Below, in pieces: positions 1-9,220 of a stretch of DNA of 25,819 nt (position 1 is the stretch's first letter; each line of letters starts with the position of its first letter). The stretch is from Gammaproteobacteria bacterium. GTDB lineage: Bacteria > Pseudomonadota > Gammaproteobacteria > SZUA-152. The notes under the pieces are model-generated. The model made no database searches. It was not told where the DNA came from and was given only the letters and a program-made list of their open reading frames with translations. The stretch is taken from the NCBI GenBank assembly GCA_024762755.1, contig JANTGX010000008.1:1-25819 (forward strand). The letters are read 5' to 3'. The translations under genes were made by a program, and so were the position numbers.

Positions 1-1
1 C

Positions 2-73
2 AACCTACTGCTGATCTTGGCGGTGATCCTGATGACCATCGGCATCATCTCGGCCCTCTACTACGGCGGCTGA
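2..73 (+). CDS. C-terminal end of a membrane protein (partial)
   Basis: Only the last 23 codons and a TGA stop are inside the window; the gene begins to the left. The visible residues are almost all hydrophobic (Leu, Ile, Val, Ala, with one Thr and a few Gly) and form one transmembrane helix ending in Leu-Tyr-Tyr-Gly-Gly, so the product is an integral membrane protein with its C-terminus at or just beyond the membrane. A hairpin terminator follows about 55 bases later, which supports this being a real gene end. The fragment is too short to name a family. Confidence 0.6.
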   Translation, partial: NLLLILAVILMTIGIISALYYGG

Positions 74-129
74 TCACGACGGCCGAGCAGACTGCCAGCC
101 GGGTCTTACCGAAGCACGACAACCCCCCT

Positions 130-164
130 AACGCCGCCCCCGGCCACCGCCGGCGGGCGGCGTT
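130..164 (+). terminator. Hairpin terminator downstream of the partial membrane protein gene
   Basis: A perfect 10-bp stem (AACGCCGCCC at 130-139 with GGGCGGCGTT at 155-164) is capped by a second 5-bp stem (CCGGC 140-144 with GCCGG 149-153) around a CACC loop. Only a weak U-rich tail (TTCTTA) follows on the + strand. It lies 57 bases after the stop at 73 and before the next gene, as expected for a terminator. Confidence 0.7.
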
Positions 165-335
165 CTTATGTCACCGCCGTAAGTCTCCCTGCCATGTCAA
201 CGTGATACGCCGCTGGTTATGTCCTCTGAATTATCATCCCGGCCACAATACGATTGCCGATGGACCTGCAACGCCTAAACTTCTCCCCACGCCGGCCGAT
301 GCTAGGGCACAGAATACGACCAGCCGAGGAAGCCC

Positions 336-983
336 GTGTCCGCCGATCATCTCCCCACACCTGCCTTCGTCAAGGCCGCTACCCTGGCTGGACACCTCTA
401 TCGCATGCGGCAGACGGCACGGCTCATGTCCCTCAGTGCCAGCAATGCCAAGGGCGTAGCCGCCCGCGCCGGCGATAAGGCCTTGGGCTTTCGCCCCATC
501 ACCAACTTCATCGCCGAGATGGCCAGCGAAACCATCCTGCATGCCTCACGCATCAATGCGCTGGCGCTCGAGGTCTCGCGCCTCTCTGTCGCCGCACTGC
601 GCAACCGGGATGGCGAGCAACGCTTCATCCTGGCACGAGAGAGTCTCGGTGACGCCAGCGCCCAAGCCTTTCTCGATGAGCAGATCGCGCAGTCGCGCAC
701 GGCACGCCAAGATATGGGTCGACAGATCCAAGAGATCATGCAACAGCTCGCGAGCCAATTGGAGCAGATCCATCAAGCCTTGCGCGCCTCCGGCATCATC
801 GTCAGCAACTCGCGCACGGAGGCCTCGCGCGCCGGCGATTTCCGCAAATACCTGGACTCCATCGCCGCGAGCGTAGAGGCGGCCGCCAGTGACATCCAGG
901 GAGAGATCGTCCTCTGCCGACGGCTCATCGAGGCCCTCTCGCACGACGACGAAGCAAACCATCACGAACAGCCATCGGCCTAG
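336..983 (+). CDS. Soluble methyl-accepting-chemotaxis-like protein
   Basis: Protein of 215 residues, with no signal peptide or membrane helix, predicted to be almost entirely helical. Residues 42-63 (AARAG, then GF, then an I-x-E-M-A pattern) resemble the hairpin tip of chemoreceptor signalling domains, where the consensus reads EAARAGE...GFAVVA-E-(I/V)-x-x-LA. A second, weaker EASRAGD motif occurs near 163-169. The start is GTG at 336, chosen because GAGGA lies 5 bases upstream and homologous-looking sequence begins soon after. The next gene on the same strand encodes an ODP-type MBL protein; such diiron proteins partner a chemoreceptor as an oxygen sensor in Treponema. I infer a receptor-like partner that passes a signal to a CheA/CheW system or a related output. 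It is far shorter than a complete receptor, so it could also be an isolated structural relative without chemotaxis function. Confidence 0.7.
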   Translation: MSADHLPTPAFVKAATLAGHLYRMRQTARLMSLSASNAKGVAARAGDKALGFRPITNFIAEMASETILHASRINALALEVSRLSVAALRNRDGEQRFILARESLGDASAQAFLDEQIAQSRTARQDMGRQIQEIMQQLASQLEQIHQALRASGIIVSNSRTEASRAGDFRKYLDSIAASVEAAASDIQGEIVLCRRLIEALSHDDEANHHEQPSA

Positions 984-1165
984 TGGTCCATGGGAAAGTT
1001 CTGCGATTAAAGAGCACCGTGAGAAGATACAAATCATGGCGGCAAAGCGCTGTAATGGGGTCTCTATTTCGAGTTCTCACAACGCAGCATTCACCTTCCT
1101 ACGAAACGGGCGGTAACGCGACTTTCCGCATAGACCACCAGACGCAACCAGATTGAGGACGACCC

Positions 1166-1897
1166 ATGCAATCCACCCACCTGTACGAGAAGGGCCACCG
1201 CTGGATCGCCTTTGGCCGTGACCCGAGGAAACCCTCTGGCATCATCGATACCAATCAATACCTCGTCGTCGATGGCCAGCGTGCATTGCTCATGGACCCG
1301 GGCGGCATCGAGGTCTTTTCCGCCATGCTCGCCGCCGTGATGCAACTGTGCGAGGTCGACAAGATCAGCGACGTCTTCGCCTCTCATCAGGACCCCGACA
1401 TCATCTCCTCACTGGGTCTGTGGGATCAGACCCTGCCCCATGCCAGGCTGCATGCGCCCTGGTTGTGGGAAGGCTTCCTGCGCCATTTCGGCCTCGACCA
1501 CATGGAATACCATGGCATCCCCGACGAAGGAGCAAGCCTGACCCTGGAACATGCCGAGCTGCAATTCATCCCTGCCCATTACCTGCATGCCTCCGGTAAT
1601 TATCACGTCTACGATGCCGAGGCACGCATACTCATGAGTGGCGACGTGGGCGCAGCCCTGGAGGCCGATGGCGCGCCGTTGTTCGTCGAAGACTTCGACG
1701 ACCATACTGGCAAGATGCAGTTTTTCCACCAACGCTGGATGCCCTCCAACCGCGCGAAGAACGACTGGATCCAGCGCGTGCGCTCACTGGACATCGACAT
1801 CATGGCCCCACAACACGGTCGCATCTTCCGGGGAGATGACGTAAAGCGATTCCTCGATTGGTTCGAGGCATTAGAGGTCGGCAGCGCCATCGCCTAG
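1166..1897 (+). CDS. ODP-type metallo-beta-lactamase-fold (diiron, oxygen-binding) protein
   Basis: Protein of 243 residues with the metallo-beta-lactamase fold of flavodiiron proteins but no flavodoxin domain. The metal-site motifs are in order: H74-Q-D-P-D78 (the HxxDPD form typical of oxygen-binding diiron proteins), H138 with H141 in AHYLHASGN, D160 in MSGD, and H217 in PQHGR. In this family the diiron centre binds O2 and acts as a sensor or a low-level oxidase in the cytoplasm. The ATG at 1166 has GAGGA 6 bases upstream. The preceding gene on the same strand encodes a chemoreceptor-like protein, and 182 non-coding bases separate them, so they may or may not share a transcript. The start of the motif is FASHQDPD, so one position that is Glu in flavodiiron enzymes is Gln here, which fits the ODP subgroup. 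A hydrolase role is less likely. Confidence 0.85.
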   Translation: MQSTHLYEKGHRWIAFGRDPRKPSGIIDTNQYLVVDGQRALLMDPGGIEVFSAMLAAVMQLCEVDKISDVFASHQDPDIISSLGLWDQTLPHARLHAPWLWEGFLRHFGLDHMEYHGIPDEGASLTLEHAELQFIPAHYLHASGNYHVYDAEARILMSGDVGAALEADGAPLFVEDFDDHTGKMQFFHQRWMPSNRAKNDWIQRVRSLDIDIMAPQHGRIFRGDDVKRFLDWFEALEVGSAIA

Positions 1898-1972
1898 CCC
1901 CTCACCAACGCCCTTTCAGCCAGGGGCTATACTCTTCCCTCCTGCAACGACGTATGGGGACAGCATGCCCGC

Positions 1973-2644
1973 ATGTCAGATCGCCACACCACCCGCCATC
2001 TGCTGTTTGCGCTGATCTTTGTGCTGCTGGCGCTCGCCTACGTCCTGCTGCTGCGCTCCGGCCTTGCCGCACAATTGTCGGATGGTGAAACGCTTGAACG
2101 ATGGCTGCAGGTACCGGGCGTCATCGGCCCGCTGATCATCATCGTGTTGATGATCTTGGCCATCGTCATGAGTCCCTTGCCCAGCGCGCCCATTGCCCTG
2201 GCCGCTGGTGCTGCCTATGGACATGTGGAGGGTACGATATATATCGTCATCGGTGCCGAACTGGGGGCCATTGCGGCCTTTTCCATCGCCCGCCTGCTGG
2301 GCATCGACGTGCTGCGAAAGTGGTTCGGCGAAGCACTGACAAGGACACCGCTGGCCTCGCAGAATGGTCTCATGGCAATGGTCTTTGTTTCGCGCCTGCT
2401 GCCCTTCGTCTCCTTCGACATGGTCAGCTATGCCGCCGGGCTGACCTCGCTCAGCTTCACGCGCTTCGCCATCGCCACCCTTGCCGGCATCATCCCGGCC
2501 AGCTTCCTGCTAGCGCACTTCGGCGCGGAAATGGCCTCGGGAAACGGCCATCGCATCGCCCTCGCCCTGCTCATGCTGGGATTGTTTTCGGCCCTGACCT
2601 GGGCAATAGGTGCCTGGCGACAGAAGCATTCCGGCCGGCAATGA
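1973..2644 (+). CDS. TVP38/TMEM64 (VTT domain) family membrane protein
   Basis: Protein of 223 residues with an N-terminal transmembrane helix (about 9-28), a second one (about 50-66), then the VTT signature: PLPSAPIALAAGAAYG (68-83), a G-x-x-x-G-A-x-x-A-F-x-x-x-R pattern (94-107), and SRLLPFVSFD...YAAGL (140-156), ending with a helix around 196-214. The VTT/DedA superfamily consists of inner-membrane proteins linked to lipid scrambling and membrane homeostasis, and the substrate of this member is unknown. The ATG at 1973 is used because it opens the family-like N-terminus; the nearest purine-rich site (GGGGA at 1956-1960) is rather far, so the exact start is uncertain. It ends 12 bases from the convergent cytochrome gene. 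Confidence 0.85.
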   Translation: MSDRHTTRHLLFALIFVLLALAYVLLLRSGLAAQLSDGETLERWLQVPGVIGPLIIIVLMILAIVMSPLPSAPIALAAGAAYGHVEGTIYIVIGAELGAIAAFSIARLLGIDVLRKWFGEALTRTPLASQNGLMAMVFVSRLLPFVSFDMVSYAAGLTSLSFTRFAIATLAGIIPASFLLAHFGAEMASGNGHRIALALLMLGLFSALTWAIGAWRQKHSGRQ

Positions 2645-2656
2645 GAACTGTCGCCA

Positions 2657-3064
2657 TCACTGGATGCCCTGCTTGCGCTGCTCCCCGCGCACATAGGCAA
2701 TAATGTCGGCCACATCCTCCGCCGACAGACCGGCAATGGCCGGCATGTCGCCGAACTGCCAATGATGCTGACGGACACCATCCCTCACTGCCCAATAGAA
2801 AGCCAGGTCGGCATGGTGGGCGGGGCGATAGATGGCGTTCACCAGAGGCGGACCCTGTCTACCGCCCCTCGCGCCCGCTCCATGGCAGCGGGCACAATAG
2901 ACATCGAAGCGCGCCTCGCCCCTCGCCGCATCGGCGACAAAGCCCACCGATGGCAGTAGCTTATGTCGCGCCTCGGACTCGTCGGCCCGCTGATCACAGG
3001 CAGTGAGCAGTACCGCCAGCACCAAGCCCGCGAGGAGAAACTGCCTACTTGTGTCGTTTGGCAT
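2657..3064 (-). CDS. Lipoprotein monoheme c-type cytochrome
   Basis: Protein of 135 residues. The N-terminus is a lipoprotein signal (hydrophobic 9-21, lipobox LLTAC with Cys23), so the mature protein is tethered to a membrane on the periplasmic side. One heme-binding motif, C57-A-R-C-H61, and a likely axial Met at M107 (GDMPAI) followed by LSAEDVADIIAYVR mark a small class I cytochrome c. A longer reading frame continues upstream to 3241, but the ATG at 3064 has AGGAGG just before it and opens the signal peptide, so the longer form is rejected. Its start overlaps the end of the HMA-like gene by 20 bases, indicating translational coupling. It probably serves as electron acceptor or donor for the oxidoreductase encoded two genes upstream; this is inferred from context only. 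Confidence 0.9.
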   Translation of the reverse strand: MPNDTSRQFLLAGLVLAVLLTACDQRADESEARHKLLPSVGFVADAARGEARFDVYCARCHGAGARGGRQGPPLVNAIYRPAHHADLAFYWAVRDGVRQHHWQFGDMPAIAGLSAEDVADIIAYVRGEQRKQGIQ

Positions 3065-3395
3065 AGACCTCCTCCGGATTGCTACAGCAGGCGCCCTTTG
3101 CCATGGCATTGGCGCGGGCATTTTCATCGAGATAGCGGTACCAGGCACGACGCATGCGCGACCAGCGACCATCCGCCGCCGAGCACCCGGCATCCGCCAG
3201 CGCCTGCTCAATGACCGGCAAACCCAGTAGAGAAGCGTCATAGGTCAACTCAAGCCGGCGCCTGCCGTCATCGAACACCAGCTGCTCCATTCCCGGTAAT
3301 TCCTCGAGACAGCCCCGGATCTTCGGCACGGACTCTTCGTCCATGACGGACAAGACGAGGGTGCGGTGAACCGAGAAGTCGCCCAGCTTTTCCAT
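3045..3395 (-). CDS. Small HMA-fold-like protein, function unknown
   Basis: Protein of 116 residues, cytoplasmic. Residues about 10-70 follow the beta-alpha-beta-beta-alpha-beta pattern and length of a heavy-metal-associated (HMA) domain (VLSVMDEESVPKIRGCLEELPG...LELTYD...VIEQALADAG), but the usual metal-binding C-x-x-C loop is absent. Cysteines are at 29, 71 and a pair at 103-104 in the C-terminal tail GACCSNPEEV. It starts at ATG 3395 with AAGGAG upstream; an upstream in-frame extension to 3578 lacks such a site. It lies 22 bases after the FAD oxidoreductase gene and overlaps the cytochrome gene, so it belongs to the same operon. The function is not known to me; metal or cofactor handling is a guess from the fold. 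Confidence 0.75.
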   Translation of the reverse strand: MEKLGDFSVHRTLVLSVMDEESVPKIRGCLEELPGMEQLVFDDGRRRLELTYDASLLGLPVIEQALADAGCSAADGRWSRMRRAWYRYLDENARANAMAKGACCSNPEEVYAKRHK

Positions 3396-3417
3396 CTTGA
3401 ACTCCTTCCCCCTTGTC

Positions 3418-4587
3418 TCAACCGCAGCGACACCACACGCAGGTGCAATCGGGTGAGTTGCAGGGATTTGAGCGATTTTGGACGGGATAGGCCAGCAGGG
3501 GCCGTAACAGCCGTTTGAGCCGTGACGGCTGGTACTGACGACGCAGGAAATCGCGGGTATCAGCCTGCCGTGATGCATGACGCAGATACCAACGATAACC
3601 CTGGTTGCCGAGCAGCGAGAACAGCCGTCGATTCACCTCGGAAGTCTGCATGCGCGGCAGAAACTGGGATCGCGCCCGTTCGGCATAGTCTTCCCCGTTC
3701 ATCAGGCACTGCGCCGCCAGCACACCGGAATCGATGGCGGAACGGATGCCAAAACCCCACAGGAAATCCTGGATACCGGCCTGCTCACCGGTCACCGGGT
3801 GCTGTCCCGTCAGCCACAGGCCGGAGGGGCCTAAGTGGCCGGCGCCACCGTGCGGCACCGGATTCTCCATGCGCAGATCGACCAGGTGGTGAAAGGCATC
3901 GACGGTACGCCGCAGGTATTCCTTCTGCCGGTTGAAGCCGCAGAACATACAGGTCTTCAGGGTGCCGTATCCGCTCATTACCAGCAGATAGGCATAGCCC
4001 TTGGGCGCCAGCGTGTCATCACAGATGACCCAGAAGCCATCGTCCATGTCGGTGCGAAAATGGTAGCCAACCGCAATCACCTCGGCACCGCGAGGGCCGG
4101 TGGCCAAGATGCCGGCACCATCGATCTGCGTGAGACGGCTGTTGAAGCGCACCTCGACGCCCAGCGATCGCGCCTGGCGCAGCAAGGCGTCATCAAGACT
4201 GCCGGCATCGGGGCCACGCACGAGCAGATAGAAGAAGGGCTGCTCACTATGCAGGTGGTAGGCGTTTCCCCAGGCATCAAAGGCAGTACCCTCACGCCCC
4301 GGCATCATGTCGAAATCGGTGCTTAGCCCCTGCGCCTGCATGGCATCCAGTACACCGCCTTGCGTGCTCCAGTTCTCCAGCCCCTGCAAATCGTGGCCGA
4401 AGCGGTAACCCACACGATCGTGGGCCTCGTGTACTTCCACCGCCCGACCGGCATGTGCCAGGGTGATCGCCGCCGCCAAGCCGGCAGGACCGGCGCCAGC
4501 GATTTTCACTGGTTCCCCTGACGTGACATGTTCGCCAGAAGGTGTGAGCTGCAACCTTTCTTCGGCTTCTCTCATTGCATCGACCAC
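3418..4587 (-). CDS. FAD-dependent NAD(P)-type oxidoreductase with Cys-rich C-terminus
   Basis: Protein of up to 389 residues. A Rossmann FAD-binding motif (GAGPAG, 31-36) is followed by an acidic residue at the end of strand two (EVHE, 51-54), and the overall pattern resembles the geranylgeranyl-reductase/monooxygenase group of flavoproteins. Unusual features are a C-M-F-C pair (213-216) and a C-terminal tail with five cysteines (376, 381, 383, 386, 388), which could bind a metal or Fe-S cluster. The longest start (ATG 4587) lacks a clear ribosome site; the GTG corresponding to residue 27, preceded by AGGGGAA, may be the true start and would put the FAD motif right at the N-terminus, as is usual. 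It sits 18 bases after the preceding small gene and 22 before the HMA-like gene. The substrate is unknown. Confidence 0.8.
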   Translation of the reverse strand: MVDAMREAEERLQLTPSGEHVTSGEPVKIAGAGPAGLAAAITLAHAGRAVEVHEAHDRVGYRFGHDLQGLENWSTQGGVLDAMQAQGLSTDFDMMPGREGTAFDAWGNAYHLHSEQPFFYLLVRGPDAGSLDDALLRQARSLGVEVRFNSRLTQIDGAGILATGPRGAEVIAVGYHFRTDMDDGFWVICDDTLAPKGYAYLLVMSGYGTLKTCMFCGFNRQKEYLRRTVDAFHHLVDLRMENPVPHGGAGHLGPSGLWLTGQHPVTGEQAGIQDFLWGFGIRSAIDSGVLAAQCLMNGEDYAERARSQFLPRMQTSEVNRRLFSLLGNQGYRWYLRHASRQADTRDFLRRQYQPSRLKRLLRPLLAYPVQNRSNPCNSPDCTCVWCRCG

Positions 4588-4605
4588 CAGTCAGCTATGG
4601 CAAAT

Positions 4606-4893
4606 TCACACATCGATGGAAACAAAGATGAAATCGAATTGCCCTTCATTGATCCGCACCCGTATATTGCCGCCATGCCCTTCGGCATAGGCCAGCCAGC
4701 CAGGCTTGTGCTGACATTCCGGCATACTGGGGTGCTCTTCCTGGCGCTGACCGTCGTACCAGGCCAGCAATAGAAAGTCGCTGGCGAGATGGGCGGCGAC
4801 CTGTTCAGCCAGCGCATTCGCCTGCTCGATATCCAATGGAATACCATCGATGACGATATTCACCTGTTGCATGACCTGGTGTTCGCCGTGCAT
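4606..4893 (-). CDS. Small conserved hypothetical protein
   Basis: Protein of 95 residues, soluble, without signal peptide. A beta strand (QVNIVIDGIPLD), a helix (IEQANALAEQVAAHLA) and a region with conserved-looking residues D-F-L-L-L-A-W-Y-D, then H-K-P-G-W and H-G-G-N-I-R-V-R-I-N, suggest a compact domain of an uncharacterised family that I recognise only vaguely as a DUF. The ATG at 4893 is preceded by AGGAGGTG at ideal distance; the longer open frame to 4992 has no such site and overlaps the HD-GYP gene. It lies between the HD-GYP gene (82 bases) and the FAD oxidoreductase gene (18 bases), in the same orientation, so co-transcription is likely. The function is unknown. Confidence 0.75.
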   Translation of the reverse strand: MHGEHQVMQQVNIVIDGIPLDIEQANALAEQVAAHLASDFLLLAWYDGQRQEEHPSMPECQHKPGWLAYAEGHGGNIRVRINEGQFDFIFVSIDV

Positions 4894-4975
4894 GTTCCCA
4901 CCTCCTGGAGAAGAATGGATTTCCAACAATCGTCTGGCCCAGCGATGCAGGGCCCGCTGGCGGGTCCCTTCCGCT

Positions 4976-5803
4976 TCAGGCATGATACCCACGACCTCTG
5001 TTCACCTCGACGGCAGAGTGTGCAGCGTTCGTATCGTCCACGGATTCCTTCCGCACCTGATATCGCTCGGGTGGCTCCGCGCACTTCATCGCGACCATCT
5101 CCCGCAAGGTGCCTTCCTCAGCCACAAAGGCCTCCACGGCGCGCGGGTCGAACTGGCTGCCACTCATGTGCATGATTTCCGACTTGGCCTCGTCATAGGA
5201 CAGACCCTGTCGATAGGGGCGATCGGAGGTAATGGCATCCAGGGTATCGATAACGGCAAAAAGCCGCGCCCCCCAGGGAATATCCTCGCCGGCAAGACCC
5301 TGAGGATAGCCATGGCCGTCATAGCGTTCCTCGTGACAGAGCACGATCTCCGCCGCCCTCTTCATGAAGGAAAGGCCGGCGATGATGTCGTGGCCACGCT
5401 GAGGATGGCTGCGCATGATGGCCCATTCCGTCCCGCTCAAAGGACCCTGCTTCAGCAGGATGGCATCGGGGATGGCGATCTTGCCGATATCATGCAGCAA
5501 CGATCCCCAGTAGACCTGTTGCAACCAGTCCTCGTCCTGGCTGAAATGCCGCGCCAGAACCTGGGTATGACAGGCAACCCGCTTGGAGTGCATGCCCGTC
5601 TCCTGCTCACGCGCATCCAGTGCAGCCGCCAACGCCTCGACCAGGGCCATCTGTACAGTGTCGCGTTCATGCAGGGAACGTTGATGGGCCATGTAGCCCA
5701 GATAGCAGCCCTCACAGCAGAATTCGCCGTCATGCTCCGAGGCATAGCTGGATAAAGACATATCCCTTCCACACCATCGACATACCGCTACCCGTTCGGT
5801 CAT
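4976..5803 (-). CDS. HD-GYP domain phosphodiesterase with Cys-rich N-terminal zinc-ribbon-like head
   Basis: Protein of 275 residues. Residues 8-33 carry C8-x-x-C11 and C29-C30-x-x-C33, a TRASH/zinc-ribbon-like metal site. The rest is an HD-GYP domain: H72, H104-D105-I-G-K, H133 and H138 in SHPQRGHDI, and the diagnostic H157-E-E-R-Y-D-G-H-G-Y-P stretch. HD-GYP proteins hydrolyse cyclic di-GMP (sometimes other cyclic dinucleotides) in the cytoplasm with two or three metal ions. The ATG at 5803 follows GGGAGA; the frame extends to 5842 without support. It starts 17 bases after the Rieske remnant and leads the operon with the FAD, HMA-like and cytochrome genes. The Cys head suggests that metal or redox state tunes the activity (inference). 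All catalytic residues appear intact. Confidence 0.9.
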   Translation of the reverse strand: MTERVAVCRWCGRDMSLSSYASEHDGEFCCEGCYLGYMAHQRSLHERDTVQMALVEALAAALDAREQETGMHSKRVACHTQVLARHFSQDEDWLQQVYWGSLLHDIGKIAIPDAILLKQGPLSGTEWAIMRSHPQRGHDIIAGLSFMKRAAEIVLCHEERYDGHGYPQGLAGEDIPWGARLFAVIDTLDAITSDRPYRQGLSYDEAKSEIMHMSGSQFDPRAVEAFVAEEGTLREMVAMKCAEPPERYQVRKESVDDTNAAHSAVEVNRGRGYHA

Positions 5804-5819
5804 CGCTTGTCTCCCTTTT

Positions 5820-6104
5820 TTACATAGCATCCGAATAGCCAAGACCGATCTCGACCAGGGTTACCGTATGATAGTGGTAGGGCGACAGCTTGAGATCGGA
5901 GGACGCCGGCACTCCCTTGAATACACGCCCAGAAAGGTCATAGCGCGATCCATGACAAGGACAGAAATAGCCTCCCACCCATTCCTGCCCAAGGTCTTCG
6001 GGGGCGACTTCGGGGTGGAAGTCGGGCACACAGCCGAGATGCGTACAAATGCCGATCACCATGAAATAGTTAAGGCTAGGAGATATGTGTTGCACACAGA
6101 ACAA
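5820..6104 (-). pseudogene. petA: 3' remnant of a Rieske iron-sulfur subunit gene (petA-like)
   Basis: The frame encodes the C-terminal half of a bc1-complex Rieske protein: CTHLGC (20-25 of the open frame) and CPCHGS (48-53), which supply the two Cys and two His ligands of the 2Fe-2S cluster plus the disulfide pair, followed by the usual YDLSGRVF-GVPA and a Pro-Tyr turn. Homology begins abruptly at MVIGICTHLG (codon at 6062). The membrane anchor, the Tat signal and the first half of the fold are missing, and in-frame stops lie upstream of the TTG at 6104. No ribosome site precedes either possible start. It lies between the copper ATPase and the HD-GYP gene, with no petB or petC beside it. 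A functional short Rieske protein cannot be excluded, but a truncated gene is more likely. Confidence 0.75.
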
Positions 6105-6134
6105 GCACTCGCCTCACTAATTGCTCGGACAGTC

Positions 6135-8597
<2,463 letters not shown>

Positions 8598-8670
8598 TGA
8601 AGCTCTCCTCATCTCAAGAAATATGATATCTGTCCAGACCCTTGCTCAGAGAACGACTATGCAAGGCAAC

Positions 8671-9132
8671 CTATTTCTCTAGCATGAGTGACTGTTGATC
8701 GATCATCTGGCCCATCATCTTCTCCATCATATGCAGTCGATTTGCCATCATTTCGTGATCCATCATCCCGTGTTTTTCGTCACAGCCCATCTGCATAGGC
8801 TTGTTTTTGGACACTCCCGACTTACCCATCATGCCGCTCCCTTGCGTCATCTTCATCATCTTCATCATCTTACGCATCTCAGACATATGCTCGCGCATAA
8901 GCTCATGACGCTTTTGCATATCCTGAGTGGAATGGGCCTTCTTCATGAGATCCCGCATCTTCTGCATGCGTTGGTTCATTGCATCCATATCCATTCCACT
9001 GGAATGGGCCATGCCATGAGCCGTGGTCCCGTCACCCATCGTCCCCTCTTTTGGATGTCCATCCCCTGCATATACTACAGATGAGATAAGCATGAGGCCT
9101 GTCAGAAATACTCCGATCGTGTGACACTTCAT
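8671..9132 (-). CDS. Periplasmic Met/His-rich metal-binding protein
   Basis: Protein of 153 residues with a Sec signal peptide (cleavage about after VVYA, residue 22). The mature part is very rich in Met and His, with many methionines in helical repeats (KMRDLMKKAH, MREHMSEMRKMMKMMKM, and the C-terminal MMDHEMMANRLHMMEKMM). Such proteins bind Cu(I) or Ag(I) in the periplasm. The start ATG 9132 is preceded by AAGGGGA. It is the first gene after the MerR-type promoter and is followed by copA, so metal that the ATPase delivers would meet this protein as a buffer or chaperone. It belongs to no family that I can name with certainty. Confidence 0.85.
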   Translation of the reverse strand: MKCHTIGVFLTGLMLISSVVYAGDGHPKEGTMGDGTTAHGMAHSSGMDMDAMNQRMQKMRDLMKKAHSTQDMQKRHELMREHMSEMRKMMKMMKMTQGSGMMGKSGVSKNKPMQMGCDEKHGMMDHEMMANRLHMMEKMMGQMIDQQSLMLEK

Positions 9133-9188
9133 TTTGTGTCCCCTTCGTATATTTTCAGCGATTAATTGGATTCGTGATGCTGTGGCTA

Positions 9189-9220
9189 ACCCTAGAAGCT
9201 ATGTGCCGCATACAGGTCAA
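9189..9220 (-). promoter_or_regulatory. MerR-type promoter with 20-bp spacer upstream of the Met-rich gene and copA
   Basis: On the minus strand a -35 box TTGACC (9220-9215) and a -10-like TAGGGT (9194-9189) are separated by 20 bases, longer than the 17 of normal sigma-70 promoters and the hallmark of MerR-activated promoters. The spacer contains the dyad TATG-N5-CATA. The -35 box overlaps the stop codon of the MerR gene itself, and transcription would start about 50 bases before the ATG at 9132. Confidence 0.65.

Noticed and set aside
202..459. Short open frame upstream of the chemotaxis-like gene
   Set aside because: Pro/Arg-rich with no motif or ribosome site, and it overlaps the better-supported gene at 336.
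2657..3241. Longer 194-residue version of the cytochrome c
   Set aside because: The extra N-terminus is Arg-rich and unrelated; the ATG at 3064 has a perfect ribosome site and opens the lipoprotein signal.
6080..6100. Small TGTG/CACA palindrome between copA and the Rieske remnant
   Set aside because: Four-base arms only; expected by chance.
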